Shown: in pieces, positions 8,387 through 18,138 of the stretch
How the letters are laid out: every line of letters begins with the position of its first letter
How positions within the stretch are numbered: the stretch's first letter is position 1
Assembly: GCA_014650475.1 (NCBI GenBank)
Contig: BMVA01000001.1
Location: forward strand, 672,886-736,885
Reading direction: 5' to 3'
DNA length: 64,000 bases
Origin: Streptomyces albogriseolus
GTDB lineage: Bacteria; Actinomycetota; Actinomycetes; Streptomycetales; Streptomycetaceae
The notes under the pieces: generated by a model
Databases searched by the model: none
Told to the model about the DNA's origin: nothing
Seen by the model: only the letters and a program-made list of their open reading frames with translations
Made by a program: the position numbers and the translations under genes

Positions 8387-9147
8387 GCCCGCCCGGCGGG
8401 TCGGGCGAGGGCTTCGTCCAGCCGGTCCAGGACCGCGGCCACGTCCGGGAGCGGGCTGATCCCCTCCGGCAGGGACGGCCGGCGGACGACCACGACGGGG
8501 AGGCCGAGGTCGCGGGCGGCGGTGAGTTTCGCGGAGGTCGCCGCGCCGCCGCTGTCCTTCGTCACCAGCACGTCGACGCGGTGCTCGCGCAGCAGGGCCG
8601 TCTCGTCGGCCACGGTGAACGGCCCCCGCGCGAGCAGCACGTCGGTGTGCGGGGGCAGCGGCGGCTCGGGGGGCTCGACCGACCGTACGACGAAGCTCAG
8701 CCCGGTGAGCCCGGCGAAGGCCGCGAGGCCGAGACGCCCGGTGGTCAGGAACACCCGGCGCCCGAGGCCGGGCAGCAGGGCGGCGGCCGCCTCCAGGGAG
8801 GGGACCGGGTGCCAGTGGTCACCGGGGCCGGGCCGCCAGCCGGGGCGGCGCAGCACCAGCAGGGGCACCCGCGCGGCGGCGGTGGCGGTGGCCGCGTTCG
8901 CGGTGATCGTCGCGGCGAAGGGATGGGTCGCGTCGACGACGGCGTGCACCCTCTCCCCGCGGATCCAGGCCGCGAGTCCGTCCGGGCCGCCGAAGCCGCC
9001 GACGCGCACCTCGCCCTCGAGCGCGCCCGGCCGGGTGACCCGTCCGGCGAGCGAGGTCGTCACCCGGGTCCCGGGGCGGGCGGCCAGCGCGGCGGCGAGC
9101 CGGCGCGCCTCGGTGGTGCCGCCGAGGATCAGCACATGCGGGGACAT
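8383..9147 (-). CDS. cobK: precorrin-6A reductase CobK
   Basis: A 254-aa NAD(P)H-dependent reductase of precorrin-6A to dihydro-precorrin-6. The N-terminus has the CobK/CbiJ motif ILGGTTEARRLA (about 6-17), followed by HAVVDATHPFAATITANA, FLTTGRLGLAAF and a C-terminal VTKDSGGAAT...KL segment typical of the family. ATG 9147 was chosen because it places the first strand at the start. It converges on cobF and the 3' ends overlap by 4 bases, so the genes that act at neighbouring steps of corrin synthesis are transcribed toward each other. Confidence 0.92.
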   Translation of the reverse strand: MSPHVLILGGTTEARRLAAALAARPGTRVTTSLAGRVTRPGALEGEVRVGGFGGPDGLAAWIRGERVHAVVDATHPFAATITANAATATAAARVPLLVLRRPGWRPGPGDHWHPVPSLEAAAALLPGLGRRVFLTTGRLGLAAFAGLTGLSFVVRSVEPPEPPLPPHTDVLLARGPFTVADETALLREHRVDVLVTKDSGGAATSAKLTAARDLGLPVVVVRRPSLPEGISPLPDVAAVLDRLDEALARPAGRA

Positions 9148-9266
9148 GCGCCGAGGGTACGGCGAGCGGGCACGGCGTCCGGCGGCGGCCCGTCCGCCTC
9201 TGATCACCATCGGCCCGCACACCTGTGCCGTTCGCCCTACGATGACGCCGGGCGACCTAAGGAGTC

Positions 9267-10679
9267 ATGGCCGTGGACTGGAGCAGGCGGGGCTACCACG
9301 CCCAGCGGTGGGCGGCGCGGGGGGCCTTGCTCGCGGCGGCGCTCGCCGTGGCGACCCCCCTCGTCTACGGCGGGCTGCGCGGACTGCTGCTCCTGGTGCT
9401 GGGGGTGGCCGGGCTGGGGCTCAGCGCGGCGGCCGTGTGGTGGACGCTGACCTTGCGCGGGCCGCTGCGGTGGGGCGCCGCGCTGGTCGCCGTGTGCGTG
9501 CCGGCGGGACTGCTGGCGCTGTTCGCGGTGACGCTGTTCTGGGCGCTGCTGGTGTCGCTGGGGCTGTGGGGCCTGGCGGTGTGGACCGGCAGGTACGCGC
9601 TGCGCGGGACGGGCGGGCACGCCCCGATGCGGGAGCGGCGGCTGCCGCCGCCCCGGAAGCCGGTGCTGATCATGAATCCGCGGTCGGGCGGCGGCAAGGT
9701 GGGCCGGTTCCGGCTGCGGGAGAAGGCGGAGCGGCTGGGCGCGCGGGTGGTGCTGCTGGAGCCGGGGCAGCAGCACGACGTGACCGAGCTGGCCCGGCGT
9801 GCCGTCGCCGACGGCGCGGACCTGCTGGGCGCGGCGGGCGGCGACGGCACCCAGGCGCTGGTCGCGGCCGTGGCCGCCGAGCACGACGTCCCGTTCCTGG
9901 TGATCAGCGCGGGCACCCGCAACCACTTCGCGCTGGACCTCGGCCTGGACCGGGGGAATCCGGCGGCGTGCCTGGACGCGCTGACGGACGGGGTGGAGCT
10001 CCGGGTCGATCTGGGCTTCGCCGGGGAGCAGCCGTTCGTGAACAACGCGTCGTTCGGCGCGTACGCGGCGATCGTGCAGAGTCCCGCGTACCGCGACGAC
10101 AAGATCGGCACGAGTCTGGAGATGCTGCCGGACCTGCTCACCGGGCAGCAGGGGCCCCGGCTGGTCGCCCGCGCCGGCGACACCACGCTGACCGCGCCGC
10201 AGGCGATGCTGGTCAGCAACAACCCGTACCGCACCGGTGACCCGTTCGGGCTCGGGCGGCGCGAGCGGCTGGACTCGGGGACGCTGGGCGTCCTCGGGGT
10301 GAGGGTGGAGGGCGCGTTCAGCGCGGCCGCGCTGCTGCTGAACCCGGACCCGGCGGGGCTGACGGTGCTGACCGTGCCGGAGGTGGTCATCGAGGCGGAC
10401 CGGGACGAGATCGAGGCGGGCGTCGACGGCGAGGCGATGGTGCTGCCCGCGCCGGTCCGCTGCCGCATCGCACCGGGCGTCCTGCGCGTCCGCGTCCCGC
10501 GCAAACGCCCCGGCGTCGCCCCCGGCCCGCCCCGCCTGGACTGGCGCCGTCTCCGCAAACTCGCCGCGACGGTGGGCCGCACGGCGGCCCCCAGCCACCT
10601 CCACCTGCCCCACCGCAAGCCGCGGCGGCTCGACGACCACCGGGAGACGACACCCCCGGGCGGCCCGCCCGGCCCCTGA
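9267..10679 (+). CDS. diacylglycerol kinase-family lipid kinase with N-terminal membrane segments
   Basis: A 470-aa protein. Residues about 18-108 form three to four transmembrane segments. The DAGK catalytic domain starts at KPVLIMNPRSGGGK (132-144) and contains the nucleotide-binding GGDGTQ motif (191-196) and the later AGTRNHFALDLG and FVNNASFGAYA segments. The C-terminal 70 residues are basic and Pro-rich. It likely phosphorylates a membrane lipid (diacylglycerol or sphingoid/isoprenoid alcohol); which one cannot be told. The ATG at 9267 has AAGGAG upstream (9259-9264). Confidence 0.88.
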   Translation: MAVDWSRRGYHAQRWAARGALLAAALAVATPLVYGGLRGLLLLVLGVAGLGLSAAAVWWTLTLRGPLRWGAALVAVCVPAGLLALFAVTLFWALLVSLGLWGLAVWTGRYALRGTGGHAPMRERRLPPPRKPVLIMNPRSGGGKVGRFRLREKAERLGARVVLLEPGQQHDVTELARRAVADGADLLGAAGGDGTQALVAAVAAEHDVPFLVISAGTRNHFALDLGLDRGNPAACLDALTDGVELRVDLGFAGEQPFVNNASFGAYAAIVQSPAYRDDKIGTSLEMLPDLLTGQQGPRLVARAGDTTLTAPQAMLVSNNPYRTGDPFGLGRRERLDSGTLGVLGVRVEGAFSAAALLLNPDPAGLTVLTVPEVVIEADRDEIEAGVDGEAMVLPAPVRCRIAPGVLRVRVPRKRPGVAPGPPRLDWRRLRKLAATVGRTAAPSHLHLPHRKPRRLDDHRETTPPGGPPGP

Positions 10680-10687
10680 GCCCGCGG

Positions 10688-11461
10688 TCAGCGCAGCAGC
10701 AGCTGCAGTCCCCCCGCCACCGTCGCCGCGATGACCAGGTGCTCGAAGAGCCGTTGGTCGATCCGTGTCACCGCCCACTTGCCGAGGAACGCGCCCGGCA
10801 CCACGAACAGCACCAGGGCCGCGTCCAGCAGCAGGGAGTCCGCGTCGATCAGGCCGAGGCCCGCGCTGAAGGGCAGCTTGGACGTGTTGACGATGAGGAA
10901 GAAGAACGCCGACGTGCCCAGGAAGCCCAGCTTCCGGAAGCCCGCGGAGAGCAGGTACAGCGACATCACCGGGCCGCCCGCGTTGGCGACCATGGTGGTG
11001 AAGCCGCCGAGGACGCCGTAGGAGCGGGCCTTGACGCGGCCGGCCCGGGTGACCACCCCGTCGGGCTCCTCCTCGGCGTCGGCGCGGCGCCGTCGCCACA
11101 CCGTCACCCCGGCCATGAGCAGCAGGATGGCCCCGATCGAGGTCCGTACGATCCCGTCGTCCGCCCACATGAGGAAGACCGTGCCGACGGCCACGCCCGC
11201 CGCGACGGCGGGGAACAGCCGCCACAGGGTGGGCCAGTGGGCGTGCCGCCGGTAGGTCAGCACGGCGAGGACGTCCCCGGCGATCAGGATGGGCAGCAGG
11301 ACGCCCGTGGACGCGCGGGCGGGCAGGACGGCGGCGAACACGGCGAGACTCACCGTGTTCGCGCCGCTGACGGCGGTCTTGGAGAACCCGACGAGCAGGG
11401 CCGCGAAGGCCAGCGCGGCGAATTCCCAGCCGGTGAGGTCCCAGAGGGTCATGGTGTTCAT
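10688..11461 (-). CDS. TauE/SafE-family sulfite/anion exporter
   Basis: A 257-aa integral membrane protein with about eight hydrophobic helices. The N-terminal repeat LLVGFSKTAVSGANTVSLA and the later VLGGFTTMVANAGGPVMSLY are the two inverted repeat signatures of TauE/SafE permeases, which export sulfite, sulfoacetate or related anions. ATG 11461 is the likely start; ATG 11452 is an alternative, and no strong ribosome site helps to choose. It converges on the lipid kinase and lies beside the thiolase on the same strand but with a 78-base gap. Confidence 0.85.
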   Translation of the reverse strand: MNTMTLWDLTGWEFAALAFAALLVGFSKTAVSGANTVSLAVFAAVLPARASTGVLLPILIAGDVLAVLTYRRHAHWPTLWRLFPAVAAGVAVGTVFLMWADDGIVRTSIGAILLLMAGVTVWRRRRADAEEEPDGVVTRAGRVKARSYGVLGGFTTMVANAGGPVMSLYLLSAGFRKLGFLGTSAFFFLIVNTSKLPFSAGLGLIDADSLLLDAALVLFVVPGAFLGKWAVTRIDQRLFEHLVIAATVAGGLQLLLR

Positions 11462-11539
11462 GCGGCGACCGATGCTACGTGCGGGCATCGGCCGCCGGTA
11501 AGGCGCGTCCCGTCCGATGGCCGCCGGGGCGGCCGCCGG

Positions 11540-12727
<1,188 letters not shown>

Positions 12728-12781
12728 CGCAAACTCCTGATCCGGAAGCCGACGGCCGGGCTGCCGATCGGCGGCTCACTT

Positions 12782-12798
12782 AATTAGCACCGCTAGTT
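12782..12798 (-). promoter_or_regulatory. operator-like inverted repeat upstream of the thiolase
   Basis: AATTAGC-ACC-GCTAGTT is an inverted repeat with 6 of 7 positions matching, in an unusually AT-rich spot between the thiolase and dps. It has the size and form of a TetR-family site (compare FadR/KstR-type operators of lipid catabolism). It could block the thiolase promoter. No TetR gene is adjacent, so the regulator would act from elsewhere. Confidence 0.5.
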
Positions 12799-13001
12799 TC
12801 GGACTATAGACCGCCCCACCCCTCCCGGGGAAGATCCTGGAGGTCACGGCCGGTCCCGCCGTACCGCCGGCCGGGTTTGTCCCTAAGGGCCGGGGGCACC
12901 CGCGCCTTCACGGAGTGGTCGCGGAGCGCGGCCCGCGCCGGCATCGCCCGCGGGCCCCGCCCTCGCGCCACGAGCGCATCGACTGGGAGGAACACCACTT
13001 C

Positions 13002-13484
13002 ATGACCGTCGTGAGGAGCACGCTTCCGGACGAGGCCCGCCGGATCTCCAGCGAGGCCCTCCAGGAGACCCTGATCGACCTGCTCGGACTGTCCCTGATC
13101 GGCAAGCAGGCGCACTGGAACGTCGTGGGGCCGCGGTTCCGCTCGGTCCATCTGCAGCTGGACGAGGTGGTCTCGGCCGCGCGCACGCACGCGGACACGG
13201 TGGCGGAGCGCGCCGCGGCCATCGGCGTGCCGCCGGACGGCCGCCCGGAGACGATCGCCAAGGTCTTCTCCCTGCCGGCGCCCGCGGAGGGCTGGCTGCG
13301 CGACGCGCAGGCCGTCGAGGTGATGACCGACGCCCTCGGCGCGGCGATCACGCGGCTGCGCGAGCGCATCGACGCCACCGAGAAGGCCGACCTGGTCACG
13401 CAGGACCTGCTGATCTCCATCACCGCCGACCTGGAGAAGCAGCGCTGGATGTTCGAGGCGGAGAACCACCCCCGGGAGTCCTGA
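13002..13484 (+). CDS. Dps-family DNA-binding ferritin-like protein
   Basis: A 160-aa four-helix-bundle protein of normal Dps length. The intersubunit ferroxidase ligands are all present at Dps spacing: H38, H50, D54, D65 and E69 (KQAHWNVVGPRFRSVHLQLDEV region). Dps dodecamers oxidise Fe(II) with peroxide and protect DNA. ATG 13002 has GGGAGGA at 12985-12991. It heads a three-gene run with a DUF3140 protein and an HhH DNA-binding protein, which supports a role in DNA protection. Confidence 0.92.
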   Translation: MTVVRSTLPDEARRISSEALQETLIDLLGLSLIGKQAHWNVVGPRFRSVHLQLDEVVSAARTHADTVAERAAAIGVPPDGRPETIAKVFSLPAPAEGWLRDAQAVEVMTDALGAAITRLRERIDATEKADLVTQDLLISITADLEKQRWMFEAENHPRES

Positions 13485-13492
13485 GGACCCTG

Positions 13493-13520
13493 GACGCACG
13501 ACGCACGACGCACGACGCAC
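13493..13520 (+). repeat. four tandem copies of GACGCAC
   Basis: Four exact head-to-tail copies of the 7-mer GACGCAC fill half of the gap between dps and the DUF3140 gene. Seven-base periodicity in a non-coding spacer is prone to copy-number slippage; it may tune the distance between the two genes or merely reflect polymerase slippage. Confidence 0.85.
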
Positions 13521-13539
13521 ACGGACGAAGGGGCACACG

Positions 13540-13872
13540 ATGACCGACGCCCTCGAGATGGACGCGCTGTGGGAGGACTTCCACCGCGCGGTGAACATGA
13601 CGTCGGCGGAGCTGGCCGCCTGGCTGCGGGTCGGTGACGCCGGCGAGACGACGGAGCCGCTGCCGGACCGGGCGGGCAGCGAGACGGGACAGCACGTCCT
13701 GGCCATCCTCCAGAAGCGCCGCACCGACCTCACCGAGGCCGACCTGCGCGTCATGGAGGAGGTCGTGGACGCCGTCTCCGAGGAGACGGACCCGGAGAAC
13801 GAGCCGGTGGCCGGGGACACCGCCCGCCGCCACCGTCTGATGACCCTGGGCCACGACCCGCTCAAGGCGTGA
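13540..13872 (+). CDS. DUF3140 family protein
   Basis: A 110-aa acidic protein. The order LWEDFHRAVNMTSAELAAWL (10-29), HVLAILQKRRTDLTEAD and a C-terminal HRLMTLGHDPLK matches DUF3140, small actinobacterial proteins often annotated near DNA-repair or stress genes. The AELAAWL helix resembles a small DNA-binding (HeH-like) helix pair. It follows dps after 55 bases and its TGA overlaps the GTG of the HhH gene (GTGA, 13869-13872), so it is translated with that partner. Biochemical role unknown. Confidence 0.75.
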   Translation: MTDALEMDALWEDFHRAVNMTSAELAAWLRVGDAGETTEPLPDRAGSETGQHVLAILQKRRTDLTEADLRVMEEVVDAVSEETDPENEPVAGDTARRHRLMTLGHDPLKA

Positions 13873-14537
13873 CCGTGGCCGGCCGCGACGACGAACGGGC
13901 CGTGGTGCGCGTCCTCGTCGACGCGCACGGCGAGACGTACGCGCACGAGGCGGGCATCGCCCTGCGGAACACGCCCCAGCCGCTGTACCGGCTGCTGGTG
14001 CTGGCCCACCTGCTCAGCGCGCGCATCCGCGGCCCGGTCGCCGTGGCCACCGCGCGTGCCCTGCACGAGGCGGGGCTGCGCGACCCCCGCAGGATGGCCG
14101 ACTCGAACTGGCAGGAGCGGGTCGACGCCCTCGGCCGGGGCGGCTACCGGCGCTACGACGAGCGCACCGCGACCCAACTCGGCCAGGCGGCCGAGCTGTT
14201 GCTGGACCGCTGGGGCGGCGACCTGCGCCGGCTGCGCGCGGAGGCGGACGGCGACGTGGACCGACTGCGCCGTCTGCTCCAGGAGTTCCCCGGCATCGGT
14301 CCGTCCGGCGCGGCCATCTTCCTGCGTGAGGTACAGGCGGTGTGGCCCGAGGCGGCCCCGCTGGTGGACGCCAAGGCGCTCCAGGGCGCGCGGCGGCTCG
14401 GACTGCCGGAGGACCCGGACCGGCTGCTCGGCCTCGCGGACCGGACGGAACCGGCCGTGCTGTCCTCGGCGCTGGTGCGCGCGGCGCTCGACAAGGAGGT
14501 CGCCGAGGACACCCTGCGCAGAGCGGAGTCCCGCTGA
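13869..14537 (+). CDS. HhH-GPD-like endonuclease/DNA glycosylase-fold protein
   Basis: A 222-aa helical protein. The helix-hairpin-helix motif is LLQEFPGIGPSGAAIFLREVQ-like (about 137-156), with FPGIGP as the hairpin, and the N-terminal helices (RLLVLAHLLSARI, ALHEAGLRDPRRMA) match the EndoIII/HhH-GPD fold. The catalytic Lys of EndoIII is not obvious and no FeS Cys cluster is present, so it may only bind DNA. It is coupled to the DUF3140 gene by a 4-base overlap and ends the Dps operon. Confidence 0.75.
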   Translation: MTVAGRDDERAVVRVLVDAHGETYAHEAGIALRNTPQPLYRLLVLAHLLSARIRGPVAVATARALHEAGLRDPRRMADSNWQERVDALGRGGYRRYDERTATQLGQAAELLLDRWGGDLRRLRAEADGDVDRLRRLLQEFPGIGPSGAAIFLREVQAVWPEAAPLVDAKALQGARRLGLPEDPDRLLGLADRTEPAVLSSALVRAALDKEVAEDTLRRAESR

Positions 14538-14556
14538 CCCTCGCTCAGCTTCCCTT

Positions 14557-14585
14557 CGGGTCGCCCCTGTTCACGGGGCGACCCG
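14557..14585 (+). terminator. hairpin terminator after the Dps operon
   Basis: Perfect 11-base stem (CGGGTCGCCCC, 14557-14567, with 14575-14585) and a 7-base loop, 20 bases after the HhH gene stop. Confidence 0.75.
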
Positions 14586-14675
14586 GTCCGTTCCCGGGAC
14601 AAGGTGATCACCGCGATGCACAATGGCCGGGTCGGCCCGTGCGGGCAGGACGCGGGCGAGGGAGAGGGAGAGACC

Positions 14676-15488
14676 GTGAGTGAGAGCCACACCCCGACGA
14701 GCGGCTCGGCGAGGCTGAACACCGGTGTGGCGCACAACGCGCGCGTGTGGAACTACTGGATCGGCGGCAAGGACAACTACGAGGTCGACCAGCAGGTCGG
14801 GGACCAGGTCGCGTCGATCATCCCGGTCATCCGGGACATCGCCCGCGCGGACCGGGACTTCCTGGGCCGCGCGGTGACGTATCTGACACGCGAGCGCGGG
14901 GTGCGGCAGTTCCTCGACATCGGCACGGGACTGCCGACGGCGGACAACACCCACGAGATCGCGCAGCGCATCGCGCCGGACGCGCGGATCGTCTACGTCG
15001 ACAACGACCCGATCGTCCTCGTCCACGCCCGGACCCTGCTGACCGGCACGCCCGAGGGCGCCACCGACTACATCGACGCCGATGTGCACGACCCGGGCGC
15101 CATCGTGGAGCGGGCGTCCGCGACGCTGGACTTCTCCCGGCCGGTCGCGGTGATGCTGCTCGGCATCCTCAACTTCGTGCTGGACACGGAGAAGGCCCGG
15201 GAGATCGTGCGCCGGATCATGGCGGAGGTGCCCTCGGGCAGCTTCCTGGCGCTCACCCACCCCACGTTCGACCCCGAGGTGGGCGGGGAACTCCAGGTTC
15301 CGGCGATGGAGTTCTGGAACGCGAACGCCACTCCCCCGATCACCGCCCGCAGCGCGGCGGACATCACCGCGTTCTTCGACGGACTGGAGCTGGTCGAGCC
15401 CGGTCTGGTCTCCTGCGCCCAGTGGCATGCCGCACCCGGCGCCACCGAGGTGGTGCCGCAGTACGGCGCGGTGGCCGTCAAGCCCTGA
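14676..15488 (+). CDS. DUF574-family SAM-dependent methyltransferase
   Basis: A 270-aa protein of a methyltransferase family expanded in Streptomyces. The diagnostic NARVWNYWIGGKDNYEVD segment (about 24-41) is followed by the SAM-binding motif FLDIGTGLPTADNTHEIA (about 79-96) and IVYVDNDPIV. GTG 14676 was selected because GGGAG precedes it and the length then equals the family norm. No substrate is known for the family. It is the first of two same-strand genes (Nudix-like next, 22 bases away). Confidence 0.88.
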   Translation: MSESHTPTSGSARLNTGVAHNARVWNYWIGGKDNYEVDQQVGDQVASIIPVIRDIARADRDFLGRAVTYLTRERGVRQFLDIGTGLPTADNTHEIAQRIAPDARIVYVDNDPIVLVHARTLLTGTPEGATDYIDADVHDPGAIVERASATLDFSRPVAVMLLGILNFVLDTEKAREIVRRIMAEVPSGSFLALTHPTFDPEVGGELQVPAMEFWNANATPPITARSAADITAFFDGLELVEPGLVSCAQWHAAPGATEVVPQYGAVAVKP

Positions 15489-15510
15489 CCCCCGAAAGTA
15501 TGATCAAGCA

Positions 15511-16047
15511 ATGTCTGACATGACCGAGACCACGCCGGGCTGGCTGTCCTCCGACGACCTGGAGCAGGCACGCGCCCAGATGCCGATCCTGTACGTCGAG
15601 GCCGTCCCCGTGCGTGTGGACGACAGTGGTGAGGTCACCAGTGTCGGTCTGCTGCTGCGCATCGGGCCCGACGGGACGGTCAGCCGGACCCTGGTCTCCG
15701 GCCGGGTGCTGCACCACGAGCGGGTGCGCGACGCGCTGCTGCGTCATCTGGAGAAGGACCTCGGCCCGGTGGCCCTGCCCCGGGTCCCGGCGTCGTTGCA
15801 GCCGTTCACGGTCGCGGAGTACTTCCCCACCCAGGGCATCACCCCGTTCCACGACCCCCGGCAGCATGCGGTGTCGCTGGCGTACATCGTGCCGGTGACC
15901 GGTGACTGCCGGCCCCGGCAGGACGCGTTGGACCTGGTGTGGTTCACCCCGCAGGAGGCCGTGTCGCGGGCGGTGCAGAGCGAGATGCCGGGCGGGCACG
16001 GGGTGCTGCTGAAGCAGGCGCTGGCGCACGCGGGCTGCGTGATCTGA
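15511..16047 (+). CDS. DUF4916/Nudix-like protein
   Basis: A 178-aa protein. GWLSSDDLEQARAQMPILYVEAVPVR at the start and VLHHERVRDALLRHLEKDLGP in the middle match DUF4916, which has the Nudix fold but lacks a complete GX5EX7REUXEEXGU box; here the box region reads LVSGRVLHHERVRDALLRHL, without the usual Glu cluster. It is therefore probably not an ordinary Nudix hydrolase. The ending VWFTPQEAV is a typical Nudix C-terminal strand. ATG 15511 leaves 22 bases to the methyltransferase. Confidence 0.75.
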   Translation: MSDMTETTPGWLSSDDLEQARAQMPILYVEAVPVRVDDSGEVTSVGLLLRIGPDGTVSRTLVSGRVLHHERVRDALLRHLEKDLGPVALPRVPASLQPFTVAEYFPTQGITPFHDPRQHAVSLAYIVPVTGDCRPRQDALDLVWFTPQEAVSRAVQSEMPGGHGVLLKQALAHAGCVI

Positions 16048-16055
16048 CGCGGGAC

Positions 16056-16094
16056 GCCGTCCGGACCGCTGCGTGAGAGCGCGGTCCGGACGGC
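16056..16094. terminator. bidirectional terminator between convergent genes
   Basis: Perfect 14-base inverted repeat GCCGTCCGGACCGC (16056-16069) with its complement at 16081-16094, 11-base loop. It sits between the stops of the DUF4916 gene and the ABC ATPase gene, which converge. Confidence 0.8.
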
Positions 16095-16100
16095 TCGGTG

Positions 16101-17279
16101 TCAGCTCCCCGGGTGGGTGAGGTTGGTGCCGTTCGACGGGTCGAAGACATGCGCCTTGCCGAGGTCGACCCGCAGCTCGATCGGCTGCCCCTCCCGGGCG
16201 CGGGTCGCCGCGTCCAGCCGGGCCACGATCTGCTGGTCCCCGCCCGCGCCGGTGTCCGCCAGGCCCGAGTCCGAGGCCAGTTCCTCCAGTTCGGCGGTGC
16301 TCACCGGGCCGCCCTCGGCGGTGAAGTGGACGTAGGCGTCGGAGCCCAGCGACTCCAGCACGTCCACCGTGACGGTGACGGCCGGGCCGCCGGTGTCGCG
16401 GGCCAGGCTCGCGTCCTCGAACGCCTCGGGCCGCAGCCCCACGATGACCTCGCGGGGCGCGTCCCGCCGCTCCAGCTCGCGGCGCATGCGGTCGTCCAGC
16501 GGCAGGTCGCCGAGCGGGGTGCGCAGGGTGTCCGGGGTCAGGGACGCCTGGACGAAGTTCATCGCCGGGGAGCCGATGAAGCCGGCGACGAACAGGTTGC
16601 GCGGCATGTCGTAGAGCTCGGCGGGGGTGCCGACCTGCTGGACCACGCCCTGGCGCATCACCACGACCCGGTCGCCGAGGGTCATGGCCTCGGTCTGGTC
16701 GTGGGTGACGTACACGGTGGTGGTGCCCAGGCGGCGCTGGATGCGGGAGATCTGGGTGCGCATCTGCACGCGCAGCTTGGCGTCCAGGTTGGACAGGGGT
16801 TCGTCCATGAGGAACGCCTTGGGGTCGCGGACGATGGCCCGGCCCATCGCGACCCGCTGGCGCTGACCGCCGGAGAGGTTGGCCGGCTTGCGGTCCAGGA
16901 ACTCGACGAGGTCGAGCACCCGGGCGGCCTCCTCCACCTTGCGGTCGACGGTGGCCTTGTCGACCTTGGCCAGCCGCAGCGGGAAGCCCATGTTCTCCCG
17001 CACGCTCATGTGCGGGTAGAGGGCGTAGCTCTGGAACACCATGGCCACGTCCCGCTCCTTGGGCGCGAGGTCGTTGACGACCTGCCCGCCGATGCGCAGG
17101 GTGCCCTCGGTGATGTCCTCCAGGCCCGCAATCATGTTGAGGGTGGTCGACTTGCCGCACCCGGACGGGCCGACCAGGATCACGAACTCGCCGTCGGCGA
17201 TGTCGAGGTCCACGTCCCGCACGGCGAGGGATCCGTCGGGATAGCGCTTGGTGACTCCCTCGAGGACGATCTCGGCCAT
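16101..17279 (-). CDS. sugar ABC transporter ATPase (SugC/UgpC/MsiK-like)
   Basis: A 392-aa CUT1-family ATPase. Walker A GPSGCGKST (37-45), signature LSGGQ (135-139), Walker B LMDEP (157-161) and H-loop VTHDQTEAM are intact; a C-terminal TOBE/MDR domain (about 240-390) follows. It powers the permease pair upstream. Many Streptomyces sugar systems lack their own ATPase and share MsiK, so having a dedicated one in the operon is notable. It is the last gene of the four-gene operon, 25 bases after the second permease. Confidence 0.92.
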   Translation of the reverse strand: MAEIVLEGVTKRYPDGSLAVRDVDLDIADGEFVILVGPSGCGKSTTLNMIAGLEDITEGTLRIGGQVVNDLAPKERDVAMVFQSYALYPHMSVRENMGFPLRLAKVDKATVDRKVEEAARVLDLVEFLDRKPANLSGGQRQRVAMGRAIVRDPKAFLMDEPLSNLDAKLRVQMRTQISRIQRRLGTTTVYVTHDQTEAMTLGDRVVVMRQGVVQQVGTPAELYDMPRNLFVAGFIGSPAMNFVQASLTPDTLRTPLGDLPLDDRMRRELERRDAPREVIVGLRPEAFEDASLARDTGGPAVTVTVDVLESLGSDAYVHFTAEGGPVSTAELEELASDSGLADTGAGGDQQIVARLDAATRAREGQPIELRVDLGKAHVFDPSNGTNLTHPGS

Positions 17280-17304
17280 GGGTGCTGCCTCCTTGCCTTC
17301 GGGC

Positions 17305-18138
17305 TCATCCCTTGACCGCGCCGGAGGTCAGGCCCGCGACGATCCGCCGCTGGAAGAGCAGGACGAAGATGATGATCGGGACGGTGATCACCACGGCGGC
17401 CGCGGCGATCGATCCGGTGGGCTGCTGGAACTGCGAGCTGCCGGTGAAGAACGCGATCGCGGCGGGCACCGTGCGCGCGGACTCGGTGGAGGTCAGCGAG
17501 ATCGCGAAGAGGAAGTCGTTCCAGCAGAAGATGAACACGAGGATGGCGGTGGTGAACACGCCCGGCGCGGCGAGCGGCACGATGACCATCCGGAACGCCT
17601 GCGCGGGCGTCGCCCCGTCCACCTTGGCGGCCTTCTCCAGGTCCCAGGGGATCTCCCGGAAGAACGCCGACAGCGTGTAGATCGCCAGCGGCAGCGAGAA
17701 GGTCATGTACGGGATGATCAGCCCCGGCCAGGTGTCGAAGATGCCGATGCTCCGCTCGATGTTGAACAGCGGGGACACCAGGGAGATCGGCGGGAACATG
17801 GCGATGAGCAGCGACATCCCGATGAGCACCTGCTTGCCGGGGAACCGCAGCCGGGCGACCGCGTAGGCGGCCATGGTGCCGAGGAGGACGGCGATCACCG
17901 TGGCGATGAGCGCGATGCCGATGGAGTTGATCAGGGCCCGGGTGAACTCGGAGGTCCGGAAGATGCCCTTGTAGTTCTCCCAGGTCCAGTCGGTGGGGAT
18001 GTAGCTGCCGTCGGTGAGGGTGCTGGGGTCCTTGAACGACAGGGCGACGATCCACCACACCGGGAAGAGGGCGTACAGCACCACCACGACGTTGACGACG
18101 GCCCATCGCGTCGCGTGCGACCTGCCGACGGCGGCCAT
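17305..18138 (-). CDS. sugar ABC transporter permease (SugB/MalG-like)
   Basis: A 277-aa inner-membrane protein with six predicted helices. The EAA cytoplasmic loop reads [26 protein letters not shown], the docking site for the ATPase. The C-terminal part [13 protein letters not shown] is typical of MalG-type subunits. ATG 18136-18138 overlaps the TGA of the upstream permease by one base (TGATG), indicating translational coupling. Confidence 0.92.
   Translation of the reverse strand: MAAVGRSHATRWAVVNVVVVLYALFPVWWIVALSFKDPSTLTDGSYIPTDWTWENYKGIFRTSEFTRALINSIGIALIATVIAVLLGTMAAYAVARLRFPGKQVLIGMSLLIAMFPPISLVSPLFNIERSIGIFDTWPGLIIPYMTFSLPLAIYTLSAFFREIPWDLEKAAKVDGATPAQAFRMVIVPLAAPGVFTTAILVFIFCWNDFLFAISLTSTESARTVPAAIAFFTGSSQFQQPTGSIAAAAVVITVPIIIFVLLFQRRIVAGLTSGAVKG

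Noticed and set aside
9237-11225. A 662-codon minus-strand frame over the lipid kinase
   Set aside because: Shadow of the kinase and exporter genes; rich in QPR-type residues typical of wrong frames.
13493-13520. Short direct repeats considered as a CRISPR array
   Set aside because: Seven-base units with no spacers and no cas genes; a simple tandem repeat.
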